Origin: Bacteroidales bacterium
GTDB lineage: Bacteria; Bacteroidota; Bacteroidia; Bacteroidales; UBA932
Assembly (NCBI GenBank): GCA_024401925.1
Contig: JAKSKD010000006.1
Span: 20,463 to 84,462, forward strand
Direction of reading: 5' to 3'
Length of the DNA: 64,000 nt
Shown here: positions 27,620 to 36,154 of the stretch, in pieces
Position numbering within the stretch: position 1 is the first letter of the stretch
How the letters are laid out: every line of letters begins with the position of its first letter
Notes under the pieces: model-generated
Databases searched by the model: none
Seen by the model: only the letters and a program-made list of their open reading frames with translations
What the model was told of the DNA's origin: nothing
Made by a program: the position numbers and the translations under genes

Positions 27620-28084
27620 TTATCGGATGAGGTCCAGGTCTTTTTTGAGAATGAGTTTCGGGTCCATCATGGAGACCTTCTGGAAAAGAATAATCTGATT
27701 ACCCATTGACAGATAGACTTTATCCTCGTGCTTTCCCTTACGCCACCATTTGTAGAATCCGACAGGATCTATTTCGAATGGAATCTTGGCCTTGATACCT
27801 GCACTATAGCCCGGGTAGTCAATATTGAGCTGAAGGCCCATGAATCTCTTGTAATACTCAGGGTCTGCTCTGCGGAGTTTGCTGACAAGGGGATTCAAAA
27901 CCTCGATAGGGTCCACCTGAAGGACTTTTTCCTTAACTATCATTTTGTGGATGCGAACAGGGTCGATGGTTATCCAAACGCCCATGCGAAGGGTCTGTGG
28001 ACCCTCTTCTGTATCGAGGGTCAACTCGTCCATCGAGAAATAAATCTTCTCCGGGTCGAGTGGGAACATTTCTCCTTCGGTCAT
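27620..28084 (-). CDS. Conserved-looking protein of unknown function
   Basis: I do not recognise this 154-residue protein. It has no signal peptide or membrane segment, a mixed charged composition, and several short beta-like stretches (PQTLRMGVWITIDP, KVYLSMGNQIILFQ) separated by DP turns. Repeated DPxxI/L patterns (LDPEKIYF, IDPVRIHKM, VDPIEVLN, MDPKLIL) suggest a repetitive fold. A -7 box TACATTTG (28123-28116 on the minus strand) stands about 30 bases before the ATG. It is flanked by the gene-free stretch and the divergent glycine-cleavage operon. It is probably a real gene, given its length, promoter and lack of an overlapping alternative. Confidence 0.6.
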   Translation of the reverse strand: MTEGEMFPLDPEKIYFSMDELTLDTEEGPQTLRMGVWITIDPVRIHKMIVKEKVLQVDPIEVLNPLVSKLRRADPEYYKRFMGLQLNIDYPGYSAGIKAKIPFEIDPVGFYKWWRKGKHEDKVYLSMGNQIILFQKVSMMDPKLILKKDLDLIR

Positions 28085-28115
28085 TTCAGGTTGGTTCGAT
28101 TGATTAAAAATCAGA

Positions 28116-28123
28116 CAAATGTA
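28116..28123 (-). promoter_or_regulatory. Promoter -7 box of the unknown 154-residue gene
   Basis: TACATTTG on the minus strand matches TAnnTTTG, 31 bases upstream of the ATG at 28084. No matching -33 box was seen. Confidence 0.35.
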
Positions 28124-28195
28124 ATTAAAATTTTTAAATATGTCGTATATTTATGGATGAAAAAGTTTGTTTTACATTAACAGAAGGGCATTTTT

Positions 28196-28915
28196 GTGAA
28201 AGCGAAAGAGTTTTTCATCAATTTTTCCGGACTATATTCCGATTTACCGACGGACATCTTCGGGCCGTTTGTCATCGACCTTACATCAGTTGACGGAACG
28301 AACTGCTACTGTAGCGAAGAAGCTTCCTGTGCTGTCAGGAAGGCTCTGATTGAAGTTCCATCCGAGGCTCTGCACTGGATTGACACCGGCGACTATCATT
28401 ATGCGTCTTTATTTTTCCTTGAAAAGATACGGACTCCTTATACACTTTTTCTATTTGATCATCATCCTGACGACCAGGACTCCGCTTTCGGAACTGAAAT
28501 ACTGTCCTGCGGTAACTGGGTCGCTCACGCCCGGCAACTGCCGAATCAGACAGCTGATTTTCTAATCGACAGATTTCCGGACGAGCAAATGTTGCGCTCG
28601 CAGGCAGAAATCGAAGGGGTAAGGGGAAAAAAACCATATGGATGTATTAAAGAAGATCGGCCGAAGGCCTATCTGTCAATAGACAAGGATGTTATGAGTG
28701 GTGACTACGCACGCACCAACTGGGACCAGGGGGATATGACGCTGCAGGAATTGAAAAACTTGATAATAAGTATTTCAAACAATTACGACATCATCGGGGC
28801 GGATGTTTGTGGCGGTATGACGGAATCCAAGGGGGCCTGCGCAGAAGATTTGAAAATTAACTGCGCAACTGATGCTGAACTCCGGGAATTATTGTTAAAT
28901 TTGATGATTGTATGA
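28196..28915 (+). CDS. Arginase-fold (ureohydrolase-like) protein
   Basis: A 239-residue protein with features of the arginase/agmatinase fold: a metal-binding-like FDHHPDDQ segment (about residue 88), SIDKDVM (about residue 161) in place of the family SxDxD, TNWDQGDMT after it, and a late ADVCGGM. It may hydrolyse a guanidino or amide compound, but the substrate cannot be told and the match is from pattern memory. The start is GTG at 28196: no ATG is available and an in-frame stop lies 18 bases upstream. The next gene, lipoate ligase, overlaps by 4 bp, so it heads the glycine-cleavage operon. Confidence 0.55.
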   Translation: MKAKEFFINFSGLYSDLPTDIFGPFVIDLTSVDGTNCYCSEEASCAVRKALIEVPSEALHWIDTGDYHYASLFFLEKIRTPYTLFLFDHHPDDQDSAFGTEILSCGNWVAHARQLPNQTADFLIDRFPDEQMLRSQAEIEGVRGKKPYGCIKEDRPKAYLSIDKDVMSGDYARTNWDQGDMTLQELKNLIISISNNYDIIGADVCGGMTESKGACAEDLKINCATDAELRELLLNLMIV

Positions 28916-29604
28916 CCAATATCCTGTTGCCGGACAATGAGGCACGACGCCTCGGATTCTATCTCGCTATGGAAGAGTACCTTGCAGCTGATGTAAGGGA
29001 TGATTTATTCTTTCTGTGGCGTACCGGCCCTACCGTCATATTCGGTAGAAATCAAGTGCTCCGGGATGAGGTAGACGTGGACTTCTGTGATGCAAACGGG
29101 ATTGATATCGTACAGCGCAAAAGTGGCGGCGGATGCGTCTATTCCGACAAAGGGAACCTAATGACATCATACATTACCCCGCGAACTGACGTGAAGACCG
29201 TATTCAATGACTATCTGGGCGGTCTGTGCCGCGCCCTTGAAAGCCTTGGATTTCCTGCAGTTGCAAGCGAACATAATGATGTCCTGATAGGGGATAGGAA
29301 AGTATCCGGCAATGCCTTCTATGCCTTGCCACACGCCAGCATAGTCCACGGCACAATGCTGCACAGCGTTGATTTTACAGCAATGCAGAAGTCGATAACA
29401 CCTTCGGTCAGCAAACTTGCGAAGCATTCTGTGAAATCCGTAAGGCAAAGGGTTGTGAACCTCACGGAAATGGCTCCGGAACTGACCATGGAAAAACTTA
29501 TTGATGGTTTTACTGCAACTTTCAAGACTGGTGAAAGAATCCTTACCCAAAAAGAAATAGAAGAGATAATAAAAATAGAAAAACAATATGGAAGAAAACT
29601 TTAA
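28912..29604 (+). CDS. lplA: Lipoate-protein ligase A family protein
   Basis: Attaches lipoate (or octanoate) to carrier proteins such as GcvH. The 230-residue protein contains RKSGGGCVYSDKGN (about residues 64-77) and a DVLIGDRKVSGNAF segment with the conserved lysine, the hallmarks of the LplA/LipM fold. It is shorter than E. coli LplA (about 338) and lacks the C-terminal accessory domain, as in many Bacteroidota. It overlaps the arginase-fold gene by 4 bp and gcvT by 17 bp. Its position before gcvT and gcvH suggests it serves the glycine-cleavage H protein. Confidence 0.9.
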   Translation: MTNILLPDNEARRLGFYLAMEEYLAADVRDDLFFLWRTGPTVIFGRNQVLRDEVDVDFCDANGIDIVQRKSGGGCVYSDKGNLMTSYITPRTDVKTVFNDYLGGLCRALESLGFPAVASEHNDVLIGDRKVSGNAFYALPHASIVHGTMLHSVDFTAMQKSITPSVSKLAKHSVKSVRQRVVNLTEMAPELTMEKLIDGFTATFKTGERILTQKEIEEIIKIEKQYGRKL

Positions 29605-30679
29605 GAGAACCTGTCTCTATGACAGACACGTTGCCCTCGGGGCTCTTATTTCCCCGTTTGCGGGCTATGATATGCCTATACGTTATTCCGGCATCATTGA
29701 AGAACATACTGCAGTACGTAATAATGCCGGTGTATTTGATGTGTCCCATATGGGAGAAATTTTCATTTCCGGACCGGATGCCTTGAAGTTCGTCAACCAT
29801 ATCTTCACTAATGACATCACTGGACTCGGGGAGGGGAAAATTCTCTATGGAATGATGCTGTACGCCAATGGTGGTACCGTTGATGACCTGCTGGTGTACA
29901 GACGTGGAGGCGAGAACAATTACCTTCTTGTCGTCAATGCTTCCAATATCGATAAGGATTATGCCTGGATGAAAGAGAATGCTGCAGGCTATGACGTCAT
30001 CATAGATAACCAGTCGGAAGGTTGGGGACAGATTGCGGTGCAGGGCCCTGAGGCTGAAAAGGCTGTGACAGAAGTCCTTGGCATTGCCGGAGCATCAGAA
30101 TTAAAATTCTACGAGTTCTTCGAAAAGGACGGACTGGTCGTAAGCCGCACAGGCTATACAGGTGAGGATGGCTTTGAGATATATGCATCTACGGATGATA
30201 CTTGTGCTTTCTGGGATAAACTTATTAAAGCCGGGGTGACTCCGTGCGGACTCGGGTGCCGCGACACCCTGCGCTTCGAGGCTGGGCTGCCTCTCTATGG
30301 AGACGAACTCAGCGCTGATATTTCCCCGGTGGAAGCTGGTCTGGGAATGTTCTGCAAACTTGATAAGGAAGAATTCGTCGGAAAAGACGCCCTTGTCGCT
30401 CAGAAGGCCGGGGGAACACAGAAGAAACTCGTCGGCATCGAGATATTTGACAAGGCGATCCCTCGTGCAGGTTATCCTGTAGAGTTGGAAGATGGGACCG
30501 AAATCGGCGTTGTTACGACAGGCTATCACAGCATTTCCCTTGACAGAAGCCTCTGCTTCGCACTTGTGAAGACCGAATTTTCCGCCCTCGGGACAAAGCT
30601 CAATATCCGCATCAGGAAGAAAGTGTTCCCGGGTGAGGTCATTAAGAAGAGATTTTATCAGACAAATTATAAAAAGTAA
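29588..30679 (+). CDS. gcvT: Glycine cleavage system T protein (aminomethyltransferase)
   Basis: Transfers the one-carbon unit from H-protein-bound aminomethyl to THF, releasing ammonia. The 363-residue length is normal. Family features are visible: GYDMPIRYSGIIEEH, VFDVSHMGE, the folate-binding TGYTGEDGFEIYA (about residue 185) and GLGCRDTLRFEAGLPLYG (about residue 220). Its ATG lies inside the last codons of lplA (17-bp overlap), and gcvH follows after 5 bp. Confidence 0.97.
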   Translation: MEENFKRTCLYDRHVALGALISPFAGYDMPIRYSGIIEEHTAVRNNAGVFDVSHMGEIFISGPDALKFVNHIFTNDITGLGEGKILYGMMLYANGGTVDDLLVYRRGGENNYLLVVNASNIDKDYAWMKENAAGYDVIIDNQSEGWGQIAVQGPEAEKAVTEVLGIAGASELKFYEFFEKDGLVVSRTGYTGEDGFEIYASTDDTCAFWDKLIKAGVTPCGLGCRDTLRFEAGLPLYGDELSADISPVEAGLGMFCKLDKEEFVGKDALVAQKAGGTQKKLVGIEIFDKAIPRAGYPVELEDGTEIGVVTTGYHSISLDRSLCFALVKTEFSALGTKLNIRIRKKVFPGEVIKKRFYQTNYKK

Positions 30680-30684
30680 AAGAT

Positions 30685-31062
30685 ATGGCTAATGTAATTG
30701 AAGGACTCCGTTACAGCGAGTCCCACGAATGGGTAAAAGTAGAAGGTAATGTGGCTGTCATCGGTGTTTCCGATTTCGCACAGAAGGAAATGGGCGCTAT
30801 CACTTATGTTGATGCCCCGGAGGTCGGCGACGAGTTCGAGAAAGGCGAGGAGTTCGGTGCTCTCGAGAGCGTGAAGGCTGCTTCGGACCTTTTCTGTCCG
30901 TTATCAGGAAAAGTTGTAGAGGTGAATGAGGCTCTTGAAGATGCCCCTGAACTCATCAACGAGGATGCTTTCGCAAACTGGATCATCAAGGTGGAGATGA
31001 GTGACCCTTCAGAGGTGGACACCCTTCTCGATGCAGCAGGATATAAAGCCATCACTGAGTAA
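30685..31062 (+). CDS. gcvH: Glycine cleavage system H protein
   Basis: Lipoyl carrier that shuttles the aminomethyl intermediate between P, T and L proteins. The 125-residue protein has the lipoylation lysine, Lys64, in the context ALESVKAASDLF, and the SHEWVKVE N-terminal segment. It lies between gcvT (5 bp) and gcvPA (1 bp), and the ligase likely to lipoylate it is encoded upstream. Confidence 0.97.
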   Translation: MANVIEGLRYSESHEWVKVEGNVAVIGVSDFAQKEMGAITYVDAPEVGDEFEKGEEFGALESVKAASDLFCPLSGKVVEVNEALEDAPELINEDAFANWIIKVEMSDPSEVDTLLDAAGYKAITE

Positions 31063-31063
31063 T

Positions 31064-32398
31064 ATGCCGAAATTTCCATATTTTCCTCATACTGATGAGG
31101 ATATAAAGCAGATGCTGGAAAAGGCCGGGATGTCTTCCCTGGAGGATTTGTATTCCGATGTCCCTTCCGATTTCATCTACAGGGGTGAGTATGACCTGCC
31201 GGAGGCTAAGTCCGAGCAGGAGGTCAGGGATTTCTTTGCAGGCCTTGCCGGAAAGAATCCGAAACTGAAAGTGTTCGCCGGATGCGGCGCTTATGACCAC
31301 TACACTCCGTCCGTGATTCCATACATCACGTCTCGTTCCGAGTTCCTCACTGCATACACTCCGTACCAGCCGGAAATATCCCAGGGTACTCTCCGCTACA
31401 TCTTCGAGTATCAGAGTATGATATGCGCCCTGACGGGTATGGATGTAAGCAACGCTTCAATGTATGACGGCCCTACCGCTGCCGCCGAGGCTGTAAGGAT
31501 GGCTGTCACAAGCGTACGCAAGAAGAATGCAGTCTTGATTTCCGAGACTCTTCTGCCTCAGGTCAGAAAAGTTGTTGAGACTTACGCCAAATACTACGGC
31601 ACACAGATACGCTATATAAAGGAAGAAGACGGGCAGACCTCTCTTGCTTCCCTGAAGGAGGGGATAGCGGCAGGAGATGTCGCAGGTATCCTTGTTCCAT
31701 CCGTTAATATGTACGGAATAATTGAGGACCATACAGGCTTTGCAGATACCGTTCACGAACAGAAGGCCCTATATATGGTTTATTGTGATCCTTCGGTTCT
31801 GGCAGTCGTCAGGACTCCGGGTGAGTGGGGCGCAGATGTGGCAGTCGGTGACGGCCAGCCTCTCGGGATTCCGCTTTGCTATGGCGGTCCGTATGTCGGC
31901 TTTATGGCTTGCAGGATGGAGCACGTGAGGAAACTCCCGGGGAGGATTGTGGGCGAGACCCGTGACTCCGAAGGAAAGAGATGCTTCGTGCTGACTCTCC
32001 AGGCGCGCGAGCAGCACATCAGGAGAGAGAAGGCTACATCCAACATCTGTTCCAACGAATCCCTGATGGCCCTCTGGGTTACGGTTTATGCCTCACTTAT
32101 GGGCCCTGAAGGCCTTAAGGAGGTCAATGCGAAGAGCTATGCCAACGCCCATAAACTCTATTATGCTCTTATGAAGACAGGAAGGTTCGAGAGCAAGTCG
32201 GCTCTTCCTTTCCTTAAAGAGTTTGCACTCAAACCGAAAGGAATCACCCCTGAGGCATTGCACAAGGCGCTTGAAGACAGGGGCTTCTTCGCCGCCATAC
32301 CTGCCGGGGACGGCTTCGTTACATTCTGCGCCACTGAGAAACGCAGTGATGAGGATATTGAGTCATTGATAAATGCTGTAGAGGAGGTAATGAAATGA
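31064..32398 (+). CDS. gcvPA: Glycine dehydrogenase (decarboxylating) subunit 1
   Basis: First half of the two-subunit P protein. The 444-residue chain has the family N-terminus (PYFPHTDEDIKQML), YTPYQPEISQGTL, SNASMYDGPTAAAEA and ATSNICSNESLMAL. An upstream extension of the frame into gcvH was not used; the ATG at 31064, one base after the gcvH stop, gives the normal N-terminus. It overlaps gcvPB by 4 bp. The split P protein is the form used by many anaerobes. Confidence 0.96.
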   Translation: MPKFPYFPHTDEDIKQMLEKAGMSSLEDLYSDVPSDFIYRGEYDLPEAKSEQEVRDFFAGLAGKNPKLKVFAGCGAYDHYTPSVIPYITSRSEFLTAYTPYQPEISQGTLRYIFEYQSMICALTGMDVSNASMYDGPTAAAEAVRMAVTSVRKKNAVLISETLLPQVRKVVETYAKYYGTQIRYIKEEDGQTSLASLKEGIAAGDVAGILVPSVNMYGIIEDHTGFADTVHEQKALYMVYCDPSVLAVVRTPGEWGADVAVGDGQPLGIPLCYGGPYVGFMACRMEHVRKLPGRIVGETRDSEGKRCFVLTLQAREQHIRREKATSNICSNESLMALWVTVYASLMGPEGLKEVNAKSYANAHKLYYALMKTGRFESKSALPFLKEFALKPKGITPEALHKALEDRGFFAAIPAGDGFVTFCATEKRSDEDIESLINAVEEVMK

Positions 32399-33801
32399 AG
32401 TACTACGACAAACTGATATTCGAACTTTCAAAGAAAGGCCGCACCGGATACACTCTTCCGGGAGGCAATGTTGATGCACCTGCTCTGCCCGCAACTCTCT
32501 GCCGCCAGTCGGATCTGCATCTTCCTGAGGTAAGCGAGGTGGATGTTGTAAGGCATTATACCAATCTTAGCCAGATGAATTTCGGTGTGGATACCGGATT
32601 CTATCCTCTTGGAAGCTGTACGATGAAGTATAACCCTAAGATCAATGAAGAAATTGCCGCAATGCCTGAATTCGCTGGGCTTCATCCGCTTCAGAAGAAT
32701 CTGCCGGGCGTGAAGGCTGTCTATGAAGGTATGGACAGGAGCCTTGCCGCAATCACCGGAATGGCCCATTTTACATTCAAGCCTTGCGCCGGAGCCCACG
32801 GGGAACTCACCGGACTTATGATAATGAGGGAGTACCATCTCCGCAGAGGAGATCTCGCACGTACAAAGATCATTGTCCCGGACAGCGCCCACGGCACAAA
32901 CCCTGCTTCCGCAGCAGTATGCGGACTGGAGGTCGTGGAGGTGAAGTCCAATGCGGACGGACTTGTGGATGTCGAGTCCCTGAAACCTCTTCTGGGCCCT
33001 GATATCGCCGGCATTATGATGACGAATCCAAACACCCTCGGTCTTTTCGAGAGCGAAATCAAGGAGATCGCATCCCTGATACACGGCTGCGGTGGATTGC
33101 TCTACTATGACGGAGCCAATATGAACCCTCTTCTCGGTGTCGTACGTCCGGGAGATATGGGATTTGATATTATGCACCTCAACCTTCATAAAACTTTCTC
33201 GACTCCTCACGGAGGCGGTGGCCCTGGTTCCGGTCCTGTCGGTGTGAAGAAAGAACTTGCTGAAATCGCGGATTCAGTCTGCGTTTCCGGTTTCAACGGT
33301 AATTTCGGCGTTATTCTGCGTGCCTATGCATATATCCTTATGCTCGGCAAGGAGAATGTCAAATTGGCCGGTCCTCTTGCAACACTCGGCGCAAACTACA
33401 TCAAGGAATCGCTCAAGGATGCATTCAAGCTTCCGATTCAGAGAGTCTGCAAGCACGAGTTCGTGTTTGACGGACTTGTCGATGACGGTTCTTCTACCGG
33501 CAAACCGGGAGCAACGACACTTGATGTCGCGAAGAGGCTGCTTGATTTCGGATTCCATGCTCCTACAATCTATTTCCCTCTGCTCTTCCATCAGGCATTG
33601 ATGATAGAGCCTACGGAGACTGAGTCCAAGGAGACGCTTGACGCCTTCATCGACATAATGCACAAGATAGCAAAGGAAGCTGCTGCAGATCCTGATATCC
33701 TTCACGGAGCCCCTCACAATGCCCCTATCGGACGCCCGGATGAGACTACTGCTGCCCGCAATCCTATCCTTAAATTCTTTGACGAACAATGCGCATCATA
33801 A
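32395..33801 (+). CDS. gcvPB: Glycine dehydrogenase (decarboxylating) subunit 2
   Basis: PLP-bearing half of the P protein; decarboxylates glycine and passes the aminomethyl group to GcvH. The 468-residue chain has the PLP lysine, Lys266, in NLHKTFSTPHGGGGPG, plus FYPLGSCTMKYNPK and PDSAHGTNPASAAVCG. All are typical of the GcvPB family. It overlaps gcvPA by 4 bp and lpd by 13 bp. Confidence 0.97.
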   Translation: MKYYDKLIFELSKKGRTGYTLPGGNVDAPALPATLCRQSDLHLPEVSEVDVVRHYTNLSQMNFGVDTGFYPLGSCTMKYNPKINEEIAAMPEFAGLHPLQKNLPGVKAVYEGMDRSLAAITGMAHFTFKPCAGAHGELTGLMIMREYHLRRGDLARTKIIVPDSAHGTNPASAAVCGLEVVEVKSNADGLVDVESLKPLLGPDIAGIMMTNPNTLGLFESEIKEIASLIHGCGGLLYYDGANMNPLLGVVRPGDMGFDIMHLNLHKTFSTPHGGGGPGSGPVGVKKELAEIADSVCVSGFNGNFGVILRAYAYILMLGKENVKLAGPLATLGANYIKESLKDAFKLPIQRVCKHEFVFDGLVDDGSSTGKPGATTLDVAKRLLDFGFHAPTIYFPLLFHQALMIEPTETESKETLDAFIDIMHKIAKEAAADPDILHGAPHNAPIGRPDETTAARNPILKFFDEQCAS

Positions 33802-35057
33802 TTATCGGAGCAGGTCCGGGCGGATATGAGACCGCCGTCGCGGCTGCAAAAAGAGGTATTGAAGTGACCCTGATAAATAAAGGACCGCTCGGCGGAACTT
33901 GTCTTAATGCCGGGTGTATCCCGACCAAGACATTCATAGCCTGCAAGTCCCTGGAAGAGGCCCGAGCAAGAAAAACCGAAGTCCTTGAGACCCTCCGCTC
34001 AGGCATCGCGAGCCTGCTTTCCGATAAATTGATTACGCTGGTGGAAGGAACTGCCCGCTTCGTCTCTGATCACACTGTGGATGTAGACGGCGTGCAGTAT
34101 TCTGCCGACAAGATAATAATAGCCACCGGTTCTGTTCCGGCATTCCTTCCTGTGGAAGGTGCCGGAAACGAAGGCGTGCTTGATTCCACTGCAATACTTG
34201 ACTTGGATGAAGTGCCGCAGCGCCTGTGCATAATTGGTGGTGGAGTCATAGGACTCGAGTTTGCGTCCATCTTTTCTGCTTTCGGCTCCGAGGTCACGGT
34301 TCTGGAATATGCGAAGAATATCCTTCCGAGATTCGATACAGATCTTGCTAAGAGACTGAAACAGAGCCTCTCCAAAAAGGGCATAAAGATTGAGAATTCT
34401 GCCCGGGTCACATCCATAGATAAAGACCTGACGGTCCATTATCTTAAGAATGAGCAGGAGTTCACAGTCCAGTCCGACAGGGTCCTGATGGCTGTCGGAA
34501 GAAAGTCTTCGTTAGAATCCCTCAATTTGGATGCCGCTGGTATTGCCTACGACAGAAGGGGAATATGCGTGGATGAGAATATGCAGACCAATGTCCCCGG
34601 GGTCTATGCCATCGGTGATGTAAACGGACGTATGATGCTCGCCCACGTAGCTACTTTCCAGGGCAGGAGAGCCTTGAATCATATCTGCGGGCAGGCGGAC
34701 AAGATACGTTTCGATATTGTCCCGTCAGCTGTATTCACCGACCCGGAGGCCGCCTGCGTAGGTATGACGGAAGATGAGGCGAAGGAAAAGGGCCTGAATA
34801 TCAGATGCCTGAAATCCTTCTACCGCGCTAACGGGAAAGCTGTTGCCTCAGGCACGACTGACGGTTATTGCAAATTGATTGTTGACAGAGACAGTGACAA
34901 GATACTTGGATGCCATATTTTTGGAGCTCACGCCTCCGACATCATTCAGGAAGCCACTGTTCTCTTGAACTTCGAATCCACGTTATCCGATTTCGAGAAT
35001 ATCATCCATGCCCACCCATCCTTGCCGGAGCTGTTGCAGACGGCGGCATATTCATAG
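33789..35057 (+). CDS. lpdA: Dihydrolipoamide dehydrogenase (glycine cleavage L protein)
   Basis: FAD enzyme that reoxidises lipoyl-GcvH with NAD+. The 422-residue protein has the FAD fold start IIIIGAGPGGYETA, redox cysteines Cys38 and Cys43 (GGTCLNAGCIPTK), the NAD site IIGGGVIGLEFAS, YAIGDVNG, and the C-terminal active pair His409 and Glu414 (HAHPSLPE). It ends AAYS, shortly after that motif, some 40 residues shorter than usual enzymes. Its last 112 bp overlap the convergent gene 34946-36112. It completes the P-H-T-L set in this operon. Confidence 0.95.
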   Translation: MRIIIIGAGPGGYETAVAAAKRGIEVTLINKGPLGGTCLNAGCIPTKTFIACKSLEEARARKTEVLETLRSGIASLLSDKLITLVEGTARFVSDHTVDVDGVQYSADKIIIATGSVPAFLPVEGAGNEGVLDSTAILDLDEVPQRLCIIGGGVIGLEFASIFSAFGSEVTVLEYAKNILPRFDTDLAKRLKQSLSKKGIKIENSARVTSIDKDLTVHYLKNEQEFTVQSDRVLMAVGRKSSLESLNLDAAGIAYDRRGICVDENMQTNVPGVYAIGDVNGRMMLAHVATFQGRRALNHICGQADKIRFDIVPSAVFTDPEAACVGMTEDEAKEKGLNIRCLKSFYRANGKAVASGTTDGYCKLIVDRDSDKILGCHIFGAHASDIIQEATVLLNFESTLSDFENIIHAHPSLPELLQTAAYS

Positions 35058-36112
35058 CGGGGACCTTCATCCGGCTCTTCCTGAGCATCTTCCATATCCA
35101 CTTTGATGCTGATCTTCATTATGTTCAGCTCGTCGGCGCTGTGCCCCTTGAGCATCCATTTCGGAAGCGAGTTGGCATAGGCAGTGATGGCGTCCACGCA
35201 GGATTTGTAGTCCTCGAAAGCATCAAACCAGTCCTGCCTGTCACCTATGCAGTCGAAAAGCTGCTCGGCGGCTTCATCATCTCCGGCGAACTGGGCGCAG
35301 TACCATATCCTGTGAATGATTGATTTCCTTTCTTCTTCGTTGTAGTCAAGGTCTGCGAGCATATTTTCCAGGGCTATTCCTTCCTGCATATCAAGACCGT
35401 AACAGTTGAACGGGACGTCCTTTCCGGCCTTCCCGGCTTCCTCCCAGCTGAAATATTTGTATTCCTTCACATCGTGAAGGCCTGAAATCCTTTCCAGCAC
35501 ATCCTCGAAGTTGAAGAGGTTCGGTGCAAAGAAATAGTTTACACCATTGATGTTTTCCTTATATATGTGGATAGCTGGACACTGGGCAATGAGGTCGTTG
35601 ATTCTGTCGAAGTCGGTGTCCATCTCCAAATCCCTGAACATTATGTCCACGAGGTCTTCTGCCGATATGATGCCATAGATGTAGAGATAGCCCATCACGA
35701 CCCTCTCTATCTGGTAACTTCCGTCATTTTCCTTATATTCGATAACTTTGTCTATGTGCGGGGCAACCAGATCGTACACCGGACCGTCAATCCAAGCCTT
35801 GCGCCAGTCTTCGTCTTCATATTCCGAACCGATGATTTTCAGAAGTTCTATGACGCTTATGTTGTCGGGATATTCGAGGAACACCGGCCTTCCGGGGCCT
35901 TCTGCAACCAGCCTTCTGAGAAAGTAAGCATCCCTCTGCGGTAGCAGGGAAAGCCAGTATTCCGGATCGGAGGTCAGAAAATGACATATCTCCTCCAGAA
36001 GCAGCTTTTTTTTTGACCTTCTGTCCACAGGAAAACCGAAGAAGTCCGAAATCTCGATCAGCTCGGATTTCTTCAGAGGCTCGAAGTAGTTTATTACAAG
36101 TTCCAACAACAT
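34946..36112 (-). CDS. Unknown protein overlapping lpdA convergently
   Basis: I do not recognise this 388-residue protein. It has no signal peptide or membrane segment. It is acidic and helix-rich, with Trp and Tyr, and may be built from alpha-helical repeats (IHRIWYCAQFAGDDEAAEQLF, split helices). The N-terminus (residues 1-75) is basic and could be a winged-helix-like region. Its last 37 codons, from EEPDEGPRYEYA on, are encoded antisense to the conserved 3' end of lpdA, so this tail may be a recent extension after loss of an earlier stop. A -7 box TATCTTTG lies 7 bp upstream of the ATG. The function is unknown. Confidence 0.7.
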   Translation of the reverse strand: MLLELVINYFEPLKKSELIEISDFFGFPVDRRSKKKLLLEEICHFLTSDPEYWLSLLPQRDAYFLRRLVAEGPGRPVFLEYPDNISVIELLKIIGSEYEDEDWRKAWIDGPVYDLVAPHIDKVIEYKENDGSYQIERVVMGYLYIYGIISAEDLVDIMFRDLEMDTDFDRINDLIAQCPAIHIYKENINGVNYFFAPNLFNFEDVLERISGLHDVKEYKYFSWEEAGKAGKDVPFNCYGLDMQEGIALENMLADLDYNEEERKSIIHRIWYCAQFAGDDEAAEQLFDCIGDRQDWFDAFEDYKSCVDAITAYANSLPKWMLKGHSADELNIMKISIKVDMEDAQEEPDEGPRYEYAAVCNSSGKDGWAWMIFSKSDNVDSKFKRTVAS

Positions 36113-36119
36113 TAGGCCT

Positions 36120-36127
36120 CAAAGATA
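36120..36127 (-). promoter_or_regulatory. Promoter -7 box of the unknown 388-residue gene
   Basis: On the minus strand TATCTTTG ends 7 bp before the ATG at 36112, predicting a very short or absent leader. It is only 11 bp from the oppositely oriented box of trmO. Confidence 0.5.
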
Positions 36128-36138
36128 GTAAAATTGTC

Positions 36139-36147
36139 TAAATTTGC
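36139..36147 (+). promoter_or_regulatory. Promoter -7 box of trmO
   Basis: TAAATTTGC matches TAnnTTTG and ends 7 bp before the ATG at 36155. It also argues against the TTG start at 36134, which would lie upstream of the transcript start. Confidence 0.5.
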
Positions 36148-36154
36148 TCCGATA

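Noticed and set aside
27480-27698. 72-codon plus-strand frame in the gene-free stretch
   Set aside because: It has no promoter, no family pattern and overlaps the end of the better-supported minus-strand gene.
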